DNA of 64,000 nt from positions 4,092,001-4,156,000 of the forward strand of contig NZ_CP139137.1 of assembly GCF_034047335.1 (NCBI RefSeq). Direction: 5' to 3'. The DNA is from Chryseobacterium sp. JJR-5R (lineage in GTDB: Bacteria > Bacteroidota > Bacteroidia > Flavobacteriales > Weeksellaceae). This document shows positions 19,068 through 28,383 of the stretch, in pieces. Numbering within the stretch: position 1 is the stretch's first letter; each line of letters opens with the position of its first letter. The notes under the pieces were generated by a model. That model searched no databases. It saw nothing but the letters and a program-made list of their open reading frames with translations, and was not told the DNA's origin. The position numbers were made by a program, and so were the translations under genes.

Positions 19068-19348
19068 AATGTTTACAATATGATTTTTTCAAAACTGACT
19101 AATTTGCAACTTGTAAGATTATGTAATATAAGAGTTGTCACATCATAAGCACTCCACAAAATAATTATAAGAAGAATAAACAGCATATATATTTCATTTA
19201 TTTAATACAATGATGCAATATCAGCTTGATAGTTTTCCATTATGCATGGTAGGATATATATAATTTTGTTATTGTAAAAATAAACTTCAAACTGTTTTTA
19301 CTATATAAATTTATAGTTAAAATTCATCTTAATACAGTAATTATATTA

Positions 19349-19356
19349 TATATTTG
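19349..19356 (+). promoter_or_regulatory. -7 box (TATATTTG) of the 19380 gene
   Basis: TATATTTG matches TAnnTTTG and ends 23 bp before the ATG at 19380. No good TTG is seen at the -33 position. Confidence 0.45.
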
Positions 19357-19379
19357 CCGCCTTAATAACCCGTTTAACT

Positions 19380-20819
19380 ATGAAAAAAAACTATTTTTTA
19401 ACACTTCTTTTCAGTTCTACGATTGCATTTTCACAAACACAAATTGGTAACACCATTAATGGAATAGCTGCCAATGAGGAAAGTGGATATAGTGTCGCTC
19501 TTTCAGGAAATGGAAATATTGTAGCGATAGGAGCACCAAAAAACAATTCTGGAAAAGGGCGTGCACGAGTCTTCCAGAATAGTGCCGGAACATGGAACCA
19601 AATAGGTAGTGATATTGTTGGATTGCAAGCCAATGGCCAGACTGGCTATAGTGTTAGCTTGTCGGACGACGGAACCGTGCTTGCTGTAGGTACGCCATAT
19701 GGTGGTGGTCCTCCGGGTACAGTAAGTATTTATAAAAATGTTTCCAATGTCTGGACTCAAATTGGAGGCAATATCAGTGGAGAAGCCGGCGATGACTGGA
19801 ATGGTCTAAGTGTATCACTTTCGAGTGATGGAAATGTTATAGCAATCGGAGCTCCCGGAAATGATGCGAATGCGGTCAATTCTGGAGACAGAGGTCATGT
19901 ACGTGTCTTTAGAAATGTTGGTAACATATGGACACAGATTGGGGCTGATATTGATGGCTTAACCAATTACGGTTTTAGTGGCTGGAGTGTTTCTCTTTCG
20001 GATGATGGAACTGTCGTTGCTGTAGGAGCATATAATGATGGACCTGGTTCAGTTCGTATCTACAAAAATAATTCTAATGTCTGGACCCAGATAGGTTCAG
20101 TTATTAATGCAGAAGTTGGAGGTGATAATTTTGGAGAAAGCGTTTCTCTTTCAGGAGATGGTATGGTAGTCGCCATAGGTGGCTCAGATACTACTGCAAG
20201 TAACAATTATAAAGGGCAGGTAAGTATTTACAAAAATATTGCCAATATCTGGACTCAGATAGGAGCTACTATAGATGGTGCTCCCGGGAGTGGAAGCGGA
20301 AAAAGTGTTTCTCTTTCAAATGATGGCTCTATGGTCGCCATAGGAGGATATCTATATGATAGTGCTCGTGGACAGTGCAAGATATTTAAAAATATTTCCG
20401 GTAATTGGATTCAAACAGCTAGTGATATCAACGGTTCAGCTATTATTGATTACAGTGGTTATAGTGTTTCGCTTTCTAGCGATGGATCTGCTGTAGCAAT
20501 AGGAGCCAGATATGCTGATAATAATAGTGTAACAAATTCGGGACATGTACGTATTTTTAGTTTGCAAGGCATTTTAAAAACTGATGACTATATCTTACAA
20601 AATTTTACTGTTTCTCCAAATCCAGCAACTGATTTTGTAAATATTATATTACAAAAAAATCTGGTTTTAGAAAGGGTTAATGTCTACACTACTTTAGGTC
20701 AGTTAATAAAAAGCAGTACAGCATCCAAAATTTCCGTTCAGGATTTATCAAAAGGAAATTATTATTTTGAAATTATTACCAACAAAGGAAAAGCTACAAA
20801 AAAAATTATTGTAGAATAG
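19380..20819 (+). CDS. Secreted seven-repeat propeller protein with T9SS sorting domain
   Basis: 479 residues. The signal peptide ends STIAFSQ. Seven repeats of about 52 residues follow, each of the form QIGxxIxG, then SVSLSxDGxxVAIGA and VRIYKN (FG-GAP/integrin-alpha-like), predicting one seven-bladed propeller over residues 20-395. Residues about 405-479 are a type A T9SS sorting domain (FTVSPNPATDFVNIIL, LSKGNYYFEIITNKGK). It is the only confident plus-strand gene inside the accessory region and has its own promoter-like box and terminator. It is probably a surface or secreted binding protein. Confidence 0.87.
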   Translation: MKKNYFLTLLFSSTIAFSQTQIGNTINGIAANEESGYSVALSGNGNIVAIGAPKNNSGKGRARVFQNSAGTWNQIGSDIVGLQANGQTGYSVSLSDDGTVLAVGTPYGGGPPGTVSIYKNVSNVWTQIGGNISGEAGDDWNGLSVSLSSDGNVIAIGAPGNDANAVNSGDRGHVRVFRNVGNIWTQIGADIDGLTNYGFSGWSVSLSDDGTVVAVGAYNDGPGSVRIYKNNSNVWTQIGSVINAEVGGDNFGESVSLSGDGMVVAIGGSDTTASNNYKGQVSIYKNIANIWTQIGATIDGAPGSGSGKSVSLSNDGSMVAIGGYLYDSARGQCKIFKNISGNWIQTASDINGSAIIDYSGYSVSLSSDGSAVAIGARYADNNSVTNSGHVRIFSLQGILKTDDYILQNFTVSPNPATDFVNIILQKNLVLERVNVYTTLGQLIKSSTASKISVQDLSKGNYYFEIITNKGKATKKIIVE

Positions 20820-20840
20820 GTTGATAGAAATAATATCATT

Positions 20841-20872
20841 AAAAAGGTTTGCTTAATTGTGAACCTTTTTTT
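20841..20872 (+). terminator. Rho-independent terminator after the 19380 gene
   Basis: AAAAAGGTTTGC and GTGAACCTTTTTTT form a stem with a T run, 21 bp after the stop codon. Confidence 0.75.
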
Positions 20873-20901
20873 ATTATAACACTATTAAAGCTAAAAGTAC
20901 T

Positions 20902-21060
20902 TTATTTGTTTTCATCCTTATATGAAATCACAAATGAACGATCCCCGATATCAAACTCTTCAACAAAATGATAGTATACCAAACGTGCGACAGATCTTGT
21001 ATACTTACGACCTGCCAGAGATAATCCGCAGTGCACATTGTAAATATCGTTTTTTGAGAT
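20902..21060 (-). pseudogene. Fragment of an HNH-type (NUMOD-like) endonuclease
   Basis: A minus-strand frame ending at TAA 20902-20904 reads IYNVHCGLSLAGRKYTRSVA then RLVYYHFVEEFDIGDRSFVI. This resembles the NUMOD/HNH homing-endonuclease pattern in which a short beta hairpin precedes VxRLVxxxF. The frame has no start and continues through the motif copy at 21046-21061 (as RISKND) to a stop near 21090. The HNH catalytic part is missing. Either the gene was cut here or the motif derives from this gene family. Apart from this and the motif, 20873-21339 shows nothing. Confidence 0.4.
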
Positions 21061-21061
21061 T
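21046..21061 (+). repeat. Dispersed motif copy (ATCGTTTTTTGAGATT)
   Basis: Exact 16-bp copy at the upstream edge of the HNH-type fragment. Confidence 0.7.
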
Positions 21062-21339
21062 CTAAATAAAATTTCTTGTTTAAATTTCTTGGTTTTTAGG
21101 GAAGATTATAGTTCTTAAATAATTTTTGAAGTACATACGGAAATATGAATTGAATAATTTGAGCTATTAGCTTCGTTAATTTGTTTGCTTGTAAAATTTC
21201 TCTGTTATTCTAAAAATAAGGGTTTAAATTTCTGCTCTAATTTGTCTTAATCGATATTAGTTATTTTTTTAATGTTATAAGCTAATCTAGGTTTTCAGTA
21301 TGCATTTTATCACATTGCAAAGTGAAGAAGATTATATTA

Positions 21340-23868
21340 CTATATTATAAAGCATTTATGAGAATTAATGTCAAACTCTAAGTACTTATATTTTTTCTCT
21401 ACGACAATGCCATTCCTATATTTAACTTTAATTTTCTCATTCCGTCCGTATTTTTTTTTAATAATAGCATCACTTGGAAAATATGTTTTTAATGTGGCGG
21501 CTTGTAATTTGATTGCTTCTATTGCCTTTTCATCAAGCATTGATGATTTTTGATCTTTAAGAAGCGTTATGAAATGCAAAGTTTTTTCAACATATAATAA
21601 AGTTTGAGTCCTTTTATTAAGAGCAAAATATACATTAGAAATCCAAAAATATATAACGATTGATGCATAATTTAAAGAATCATCAGTAATAGTATCTAAA
21701 ATTTCTTGCATTTGTTTAGCATAATCTACTGCCTTTTTAAAATCATTATTATCATTTAATTTTTTTATACAATAGGCAAATAAATATAGATCTCTAGGGT
21801 CAATATTTCGATAGTCGACTAAAGAGAAATATTTATCAAAATAGTTGAAAAATATTTGATGATTTTCCAAATTATCAAATGAAAGATCTTTGTAAACATT
21901 ATAGAGAATTCTTTCGCTTAAGACTATACCTGATTTGAGTAAGTAGTTTAGTATTTCACTATGCTTATCTTCAGAAATAGTACTTATTGTATAGATTAAT
22001 TCATCTCTATCTATACTTGTTAATAATACTTTTTCTGAATATTCAAGTAATTCTAAAAAAAACTTATTGTCATTTTTTCCAAATAATTCATTTAAATAAT
22101 AATATAATACTAAATAATTGAAATTAAGGGGGTTTAGTTCTTCATTTATAAATAAAACTTTATTATCTACTATTGCCCTAACAAGCCTTTCATATAACTC
22201 ATCTTCAGGTTGTAATAATATTCGAATTTTATAATAAATTAAAAATGGGGCGTCATTTGCATCACATATTTCCAGCGCATTATCAATGCTTTGCAATGCC
22301 TCTTCGTTATTTTCCTTCTTAATTTTAATTTCTGCTATATAAAATAAGCATAAAACTCTAATATGATTCAAATCTATTTCATTGGCATTATCCCTTGCTT
22401 CAAATGTACTATCATATAACTCATTAAAAAGTGCTAAAGCCTTTCCTGAATCTTCATCCATTACTAAATTTGCAAGATTTAGTAATGAATTTCTATATGG
22501 GAAGTCATTTCCTTTTTGTTCTATAACTTCCTCAAGAATTTTCTTACCTTCCTCAATTTGGCCAATTGAGATTAAACTCATTCCCTTGAATGAGGGAGCA
22601 TTTTTTGTAAGTGTCTTTACAATTTTATATTCTTTACTAAAATATTTTAAAGCCTGTTCAAAATTACGTTGAGAATAATAAGCAAAACCTAAATTGTAGT
22701 TTCCTATTTCATGTTCTTTTGGCCCAATATCATTGTTTTCTAAGTATTCTGTCAAATTTGATATTGCTTCAGACCAATTCTTGTCATCAATATTTTGCAA
22801 TCCATAATTATAAAGATTTTTTGAAGATTTCTCAACTGATTTTATCCAAGTCAAATTAAGAGTTTCTTCAATTATTTTATTTTTAATTCTAATTTCTGCA
22901 TTAAAATTAGAACTAATGATTCCATATAAATATAATTTAGATTTTAAAAAATCATTAATATCATTATCACAATTAATTATCTGTATAACACTATCTCTTA
23001 ATTCTTTATTTGCTTTAACAAGTTCTCTAATATGATCTATCGGTGCAATATCGTAATTCGTAAGGTATTTTTTATTGATTATGTTATCTACTATAGATTC
23101 ATTTATATAATTGTTTTCAATAATAAAAGTTTCAATATCAGCGCATAAATCAAATGTCATTCTGGGATTGCCACTAGTCCAATCATAAATATAGTCTGAT
23201 ATTTTAGAGTCTATTTTTAATTTACTTTTTTTAATAAATGAATTATGTTCAGTTTTTGAAAAGTCATCAAGGTAGATTTTTTCACCAATATTAAATGGAG
23301 ATTTATTCTTATCTTTAATAAGTTCTGTAGGTTCTATAACGCCTGACAGCACATAAGTCAATCTTTCAAAAACAGGAAAATTTGTTCTTGAAAAATAATT
23401 ACTCCTAATTTGCGCGAAAATATTATCAGAATATTCTACACTTTTTAATGCATCTATTTCATCAAGAATTATAACTAAATCTCCTTCTATATGATTGAGG
23501 ATTTGGATAAGACATCTTGAATATTCACTATGAGCAGGAATATTCTTATTTCGAATAGCAATAATATTGTCTTCAATGCTCTCAAAAATATCAATATTTG
23601 GTTCAACTATATTATTAATAATATTTCTATAACACTCTCTTTCGTTTTCAAAAGGATTAGATAAATCTACATAGGCTAGTAATCTTTCATTATTTTCTAA
23701 TTTTCTTTTAGCATTAAATAAGAGATTTGTTTTACCCATCTGTCTAGCTACAAGTACATAGCCAGGGCGTTGCATATCTTCAATTATTCTTTGTAACTGT
23801 ATATCTGCATTTCTTTCAATATATAAATGTTCTGGGATTGTCGTATATTTTTTAAGTACTCTTTCCAT
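21340..23868 (-). CDS. AAA-type ATPase with C-terminal TPR-like repeats (AVAST-like operon, gene 3)
   Basis: 842 residues. The N-terminal P-loop VARQMGKTNLL (about 40-50) and Walker B LVIILDEID (131-139) match the AAA_35-type ATPases, which share features with STAND NTPases. A winged-helix-like segment follows, then from about residue 355 a long helical array with TPR character (GNYNLGFAYYSQRNFEQALK, FYIAEIKIKKENNEEALQSI). This is the sensor-like layout of NTPase immune proteins. The start abuts the upstream stop (0 bp), so the three genes are translationally coupled. I infer it is the ATPase/sensor of a defence operon; the trigger is unknown. No separate effector domain is seen here, so the effector may be the protease or the MBL protein. 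Confidence 0.85.
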   Translation of the reverse strand: MERVLKKYTTIPEHLYIERNADIQLQRIIEDMQRPGYVLVARQMGKTNLLFNAKRKLENNERLLAYVDLSNPFENERECYRNIINNIVEPNIDIFESIEDNIIAIRNKNIPAHSEYSRCLIQILNHIEGDLVIILDEIDALKSVEYSDNIFAQIRSNYFSRTNFPVFERLTYVLSGVIEPTELIKDKNKSPFNIGEKIYLDDFSKTEHNSFIKKSKLKIDSKISDYIYDWTSGNPRMTFDLCADIETFIIENNYINESIVDNIINKKYLTNYDIAPIDHIRELVKANKELRDSVIQIINCDNDINDFLKSKLYLYGIISSNFNAEIRIKNKIIEETLNLTWIKSVEKSSKNLYNYGLQNIDDKNWSEAISNLTEYLENNDIGPKEHEIGNYNLGFAYYSQRNFEQALKYFSKEYKIVKTLTKNAPSFKGMSLISIGQIEEGKKILEEVIEQKGNDFPYRNSLLNLANLVMDEDSGKALALFNELYDSTFEARDNANEIDLNHIRVLCLFYIAEIKIKKENNEEALQSIDNALEICDANDAPFLIYYKIRILLQPEDELYERLVRAIVDNKVLFINEELNPLNFNYLVLYYYLNELFGKNDNKFFLELLEYSEKVLLTSIDRDELIYTISTISEDKHSEILNYLLKSGIVLSERILYNVYKDLSFDNLENHQIFFNYFDKYFSLVDYRNIDPRDLYLFAYCIKKLNDNNDFKKAVDYAKQMQEILDTITDDSLNYASIVIYFWISNVYFALNKRTQTLLYVEKTLHFITLLKDQKSSMLDEKAIEAIKLQAATLKTYFPSDAIIKKKYGRNEKIKVKYRNGIVVEKKYKYLEFDINSHKCFII

Positions 23869-25314
23869 TTATACAAATTCATTTTTTGTTAATTGTATTG
23901 CTTTTTCAATATTAACTTCATTAATTTCAGAAAAAGAAATGATTTTCCTGAAAATAGCTTTTAAAATTCGTGGAGAATTTTCACCATGCTCCAATATGGC
24001 CATTTTCTGCTTATCCGAAATATTCAAATTCAAAGAATTATTTAAAATGTCAAATAAATTTTCTATATCTAATTTCCAATCGTCACAATTTAAATACTGA
24101 AAATAATCCGATGCTTTTTTGCTATTTTTAAAAAGTTTTTGGGGATTAAATAATGTAGAAACGATAAATTTCAAGTTACCTTCTGGGTTGGAATTTGAAT
24201 AATAAATTACTAAACTGTTAAGATTATTTGCAATATCTTTCAAAATGTTTTCGTCATCAATAAATAGTTCATCAATGACAATAATTACTTCTTTTTTATT
24301 AGATAAGGATAATAAATGTGAAATTTGCTTAATCTTATTAGTATGATCAGATCTGAAAGTTCCAAATTTATCCTCAATTTTAATAAGAATTTCCTCTAAA
24401 ATTTCTGCGGAGCTCTCAATATTAATTGGGCTCATATCACAAAAGCAATATTCCTTTTCGTTAATACTAAGATTTCTATTAATAAGTGCAGTCTTTCCTT
24501 TTCCTGAATTTCCTGATAACCATATATTATTTACTTTTAAAGAATTCATGAAGTTTTTATCAATTTCTCTCTGGTAATAAAATAGATCACATTTCAAAGT
24601 ATAATTATTAAATAAAATTACTCTTGGATCTATATTTTTAGATATTTCAATCTTTTTCAGTTCTTCATAGATTTCAAGACCGATTAAAGGAACAATATCT
24701 TTCATGCAACAGCATTTGATATCATCGTTTAATGCCTCGTCGCCCTTCACATTTTTAAGTATACCTATCAATAAGTATTCACTACCATTGATCAGAAATG
24801 CCCCACTCCCGGAAAGTCCTTTTGCATCATCACTACCTGCTTTGAAAGTATCTCTTTCGGCTAATGTTATACGGAATTCACTGCCAGCTATTCCATTTTG
24901 AACTGTACTTTTAAATGATCTGGATTCGTTTTTGTTTAAATATTGAAAACCCGTAAAAAGAATTTCATCATTACGCTTGAAATTAAAAGTTGTAGTTAAA
25001 CGTGGAAATTGTCCATCCTTATCCACAAATCCCACTTTAATAACAGCCCAATCATCTGGAAAACTTGACCCTGTTATCTCTAATACTTCAAGATTTTCGA
25101 AAGCTGCATTGAATGCCATTTGTTGCTGTAGAATTATTTGACTAAGCTGAATATTTGGGTAAGCATTTTTATCTCCATATATACAGTGATGTGCCGTAAT
25201 TACGTAAAAGCAATCTTTTCCCTTCACCAAAGTTCCCGTACCATGGTTTACATTTTTTTCATCTATATGAAGTGTAATTCGCACACATAGTCTATTTATT
25301 ACATCTTCATTCAT
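23869..25314 (-). CDS. Trypsin-like serine protease fused to a P-loop NTPase (AVAST-like operon, gene 2)
   Basis: 481 residues, cytoplasmic (no signal peptide). The protease domain spans about 1-215: GTGTLV, the catalytic His in TAHHC (42/43), the Asp in DDWAVIKV (87/88) and Ser168 in GLSGSG, so the triad is complete. A second domain follows with Walker A GNSGKGKTAL (268-277) and a hydrophobic strand ending VIIVIDEL (Walker B). It overlaps the upstream gene by 8 bp and abuts the downstream ATPase. In AVAST type 1 the protease and the STAND NTPase are separate proteins; here the protease carries its own NTPase module. The cleavage target is unknown. Confidence 0.87.
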   Translation of the reverse strand: MNEDVINRLCVRITLHIDEKNVNHGTGTLVKGKDCFYVITAHHCIYGDKNAYPNIQLSQIILQQQMAFNAAFENLEVLEITGSSFPDDWAVIKVGFVDKDGQFPRLTTTFNFKRNDEILFTGFQYLNKNESRSFKSTVQNGIAGSEFRITLAERDTFKAGSDDAKGLSGSGAFLINGSEYLLIGILKNVKGDEALNDDIKCCCMKDIVPLIGLEIYEELKKIEISKNIDPRVILFNNYTLKCDLFYYQREIDKNFMNSLKVNNIWLSGNSGKGKTALINRNLSINEKEYCFCDMSPINIESSAEILEEILIKIEDKFGTFRSDHTNKIKQISHLLSLSNKKEVIIVIDELFIDDENILKDIANNLNSLVIYYSNSNPEGNLKFIVSTLFNPQKLFKNSKKASDYFQYLNCDDWKLDIENLFDILNNSLNLNISDKQKMAILEHGENSPRILKAIFRKIISFSEINEVNIEKAIQLTKNEFV

Positions 25315-26404
25315 TTTCTAGAACGCGTGTATTTTCAATGACTTTCCAGTTACCATACTCCATATCAGTATTATGGATGAATTTTCCTGCTTTCAATTCT
25401 ATTATTGCGATCGGATAGTTCAGGTATATTGTACGTTTTTTGTTATATTTAGACTTAACTCTTTCAGGATGATGAATTATCCGTGCGATTGTTTCTCTAT
25501 CTGGATGAGTATGGAATGAATTTCCCCCATTTGTAGAAATTACGAATTTATCACAATCTATCATATCCAATAATTTATTAGTTGTATTATTTTTACTACC
25601 ATGATGCGAAATTTTCACAAAATCTACGATTAGTTTGTTATCTTTTGAATAACCCTTAGAAGCTAAAGTTTTTTCTAAAAAGTAAGGGTGTGCATCGCCT
25701 AGAAAAAGAACAGATGTATCAAAAGTCCTGAGAATAAAGCCTATTGATGAACTATTAAAAATATCCTGGCAGATACTTTTATTGGGTGTGTCATCTGCTA
25801 GCGCAAGCTTCTCCAAGGTTCCACGTTCGATCTGTGACAATTTTGTACTGGAAATTGCGATATCTTCCAATTTTTTATTATACTTATCACTAAGATCTGG
25901 CCATTTCTTAAAAAGTTTATCTAGGATATTCTGTGAAGGTGAAACAATTTCTATAGTAATGCCATCGGGCATTTTTGGTTCACTTCCTACAAAAATATTT
26001 TCTGTCCATTTTTCTTTAATATTTCCTTTGTCAATAAGCAACTCTTCAAATGTTCTAGCTTGACCACTATTTATGTTTTCTCCTATAGTAATAAATTTTA
26101 TATTTTTTGAATTGAACCAATATCTTTCTACTTGCTCTGGATTAAAAGAAGCATGTTTTACAAATTTAATAAGACCTCCAATATGGTCGGAATCAATATG
26201 GGTAAGGATAATAATATTGATTAGCTTAATAGATTTAAGTTCTTTCTTAAGAATTTCTTCAAAAGTTCCAGGGGGACCGCCATCAATAACAATGTTAAAT
26301 TTATTCGCCAGATTATCGAATGTTTTTATAATCATAGAATCTCCATGTTTGGCAGGTAACACTAATATCTGCGTTCTGAGATTTTTGTCTAAAGGATGCT
26401 TCAC
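25307..26404 (-). CDS. Metallo-beta-lactamase-fold hydrolase (AVAST-like operon, gene 1)
   Basis: 365 residues. The metal site is visible as THIDSDHIGG (His69, Asp71, Asp73, His74), LGDAHP (Asp237) and KISHHGSKNN (His267/268), in the ComEC/Rec2-like class of MBL hydrolases. The protein is soluble, without the ComEC membrane domain. It is first in a three-gene coupled operon with a trypsin-like protease/NTPase and an AAA/TPR ATPase. AVAST type 1 anti-phage systems also pair an MBL protein with a protease and an NTPase. The substrate (nucleic acid or nucleotide) is inferred from the class only. Confidence 0.88.
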   Translation of the reverse strand: MKHPLDKNLRTQILVLPAKHGDSMIIKTFDNLANKFNIVIDGGPPGTFEEILKKELKSIKLINIIILTHIDSDHIGGLIKFVKHASFNPEQVERYWFNSKNIKFITIGENINSGQARTFEELLIDKGNIKEKWTENIFVGSEPKMPDGITIEIVSPSQNILDKLFKKWPDLSDKYNKKLEDIAISSTKLSQIERGTLEKLALADDTPNKSICQDIFNSSSIGFILRTFDTSVLFLGDAHPYFLEKTLASKGYSKDNKLIVDFVKISHHGSKNNTTNKLLDMIDCDKFVISTNGGNSFHTHPDRETIARIIHHPERVKSKYNKKRTIYLNYPIAIIELKAGKFIHNTDMEYGNWKVIENTRVLENE

Positions 26405-26555
26405 TTAAAAATAATTAACATGGTTATATTATATTCGAAAATTAGGAATTTAAATTTATTTATCCAAGAGAGTATTATAATTTACTTTACAATTGGTTCT
26501 AAGTTAAATCAATGTCTGGTATTTATCAATAATACATTTGAACTATATAGCTTCA

Positions 26556-27022
26556 TTAGGTACTTTTAATTCCCATTTTTCTTATTTCTTCATCCGTATG
26601 ATTACCCAGAATTTTAGCATCCCTATAAAATATTGCCCTGGTCAATCCAAACGGTTTATAAATTTCCTCCGGACGCTTCGTTACATCCTTATATATATTA
26701 CGTAGAACTAACAGTTTAGAAATTGTTTCCTTAGTATAGCCCTTTGGTCTCCCCCTTAATCTACCTCTTGCCCTAGCAGATTGCAAACAGGCATTTGTTC
26801 TCCCCTGATCAGTTCACGCTCATATTCAGATAAAGATGCCATCAAGTTTAAAAAGAGACGGCCGTTCATCGTAGAAGTATCTACTCCATCAGTTATACCT
26901 TTAATGATGATACCTCTATCACTTAAACTTAACACAAGGTCAATAATATTCTTTAAGCTTCTACCTAATCGGTCTAACCGCCAAACATAAAGTTCATCAC
27001 CTTCACGAAACTGTTCAATCAT
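26556..27022 (-). pseudogene. Truncated, frameshifted serine recombinase
   Basis: A near-copy of the intact recombinase at 33947-34552. It lacks the first roughly 48 residues, including the catalytic Ser. Homology begins at MIEQFREGDELYVWRLDRLG, exactly where a motif copy (27021-27036) starts. A one-base loss near 26797-26805 after EYERELIR splits the rest into two frames, the second with the HTH part (ARARGRLRGRPKGYTKE). It cannot be catalytic. It marks the end of the SEC-C/Shedu/DUF6602 cluster. Confidence 0.85.
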
Positions 27023-27036
27023 CGTTTTGTGAGACT
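27021..27036 (+). repeat. Dispersed motif copy at the recombinase breakpoint (ATCGTTTTGTGAGACT)
   Basis: Identical to the copy at 18832. The sequence matches the intact recombinase up to CAATCATC, then diverges into this motif, so the motif coincides with a rearrangement junction. Confidence 0.75.
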
Positions 27037-27217
27037 TAATAATACAATTCTTAAAAATAATAGACAGAAAAAAGTATTAGAAAATGCAGATTTATTCACT
27101 GCAGGGAATTTTGCTTTCAACAGTATTTTCCAAAAATTTCCCCACCAAATCTGGTAAATCCTTTTCTTTTCAGCCACTAATCGGATCCTAGCATATCACC
27201 TATCCGGTAAGATTTTA

Positions 27218-27238
27218 AAAGTGGTTTTAAACCACTTT
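27218..27238. repeat. Perfect palindrome AAAGTGGTTT-T-AAACCACTTT
   Basis: 10-bp arms around one base, 180 bp beyond the recombinase breakpoint. Related ACCACTTTAAA and AAAACCACTT strings occur at 34653-34683 upstream of the intact recombinase, so it may be part of a recombinase-associated regulatory or crossover region. A terminator is unlikely, as no T run follows. Confidence 0.45.
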
Positions 27239-27320
27239 GGTTTTGAATATGTAAATTATTTTAATAGTATTTTATTCAAGTCAAGCACATCATTAGAGAA
27301 TTGATTAACATATTACGGAG

Positions 27321-28190
27321 TTATTTTTTTATCTCATCTAATGTTCTTAAACCAGAAATATCCTTTACTTCTATTTTATCTTTATCAAAGATTAAAACAT
27401 CTTTAGAAATATAATTTGAAATAGAAAAGGGCTCGACTTTGCATCGGTTTAAATGTCTTATTAAAAATTCTAGAAAAACCGATAAATTTTCTGATGGACT
27501 TCCTTTGTAATTTAATATATTTTCGATTTTCATAGCATCATCTGATACCAAAGGCTTAAATCTACCTTCGATAATACTTCCATGAAATCTGCAACCATTA
27601 TTAAGAATTATAATGTCATTTGTAAATATATCTATAGGTTCTCCAATTTGAGTTTTGTCCAAGATACCATCTATAGCAAATATGAATGAATATAATGGGT
27701 TTTTATACTTCTGATCTATATTAAAGGCTAACACATCTCTGATATCTGCATTTATGGCAGAAAGTCCATGAAAAGTATTCTCCTTTAATTTACGATTCAT
27801 TACATGTTTAAAATGGTAAATACTTTTAGCAAATTCTTTTGTATGTTTAGGAGCTAAAGTTTTTTTAATTTCACCTATTGCCAAAACAGATTCTATTGGA
27901 TAATATACCGTACCGTTTCTACTTTCGAAAAATTTTGGAGTGCTTAATCTGTCAAAAATAATTATATCAAACTGATTACTGACATTTCCTTCATCATCAA
28001 TAATTTGTCCTTGTTTTACTAAATATCTTTCAGGTAAAAATAGACTTATTTTTGAACGTATCAAATCTTCAATTTCATCTCCAGAAGATCTTATATTAGA
28101 TGATTTATGAATAGATTCTGCCTTTAATTTTGCTAAATTTATCTCATTGATTATATCTTCAATAGCGTCTTTAAAACTGAATTTTTTCAT
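27321..28190 (-). CDS. DUF6602 nuclease-like protein
   Basis: About 289 residues from ATG 28190; an upstream in-frame TTG at 28208 overlaps a TATATTTG promoter-like box (28206-28213), so I prefer the ATG. SSGDEIEDLIRSKISLFLPE, then GQIIDDEGNVSNQFDIIIFD and VLAIGEIKKTL give the DUF6602 pattern: a PD-(D/E)XK-like core with Asp in FDIIIFD and E-x-K in GEIKK. It is probably a nuclease or nuclease-derived effector. It lies 194 bp after the Shedu gene in a cluster bounded by recombinases, which points to defence. The target is unknown. Confidence 0.75.
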   Translation of the reverse strand: MKKFSFKDAIEDIINEINLAKLKAESIHKSSNIRSSGDEIEDLIRSKISLFLPERYLVKQGQIIDDEGNVSNQFDIIIFDRLSTPKFFESRNGTVYYPIESVLAIGEIKKTLAPKHTKEFAKSIYHFKHVMNRKLKENTFHGLSAINADIRDVLAFNIDQKYKNPLYSFIFAIDGILDKTQIGEPIDIFTNDIIILNNGCRFHGSIIEGRFKPLVSDDAMKIENILNYKGSPSENLSVFLEFLIRHLNRCKVEPFSISNYISKDVLIFDKDKIEVKDISGLRTLDEIKK

Positions 28191-28205
28191 AGTATATTGT
28201 TTACT

Positions 28206-28213
28206 CAAATATA
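28206..28213 (-). promoter_or_regulatory. -7 box (TATATTTG) of the DUF6602 gene
   Basis: On the minus strand TATATTTG ends 15 bp before ATG 28190. It suggests separate transcription from the upstream Shedu gene. Confidence 0.4.
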
Positions 28214-28383
28214 CTTATAAATTGATCAAATATTTCCTAGAACTTCCAGAATAACCAAGTTCTGGATATCGAAGCTATATCTATTTTTTTAAAGATAAAA
28301 GATTAATGTATGGAAACTTCAATTTTATGACTAAATTAATTAGGTATAATGTTTAATATCCAATAAAATTCCATTGAAATGCT

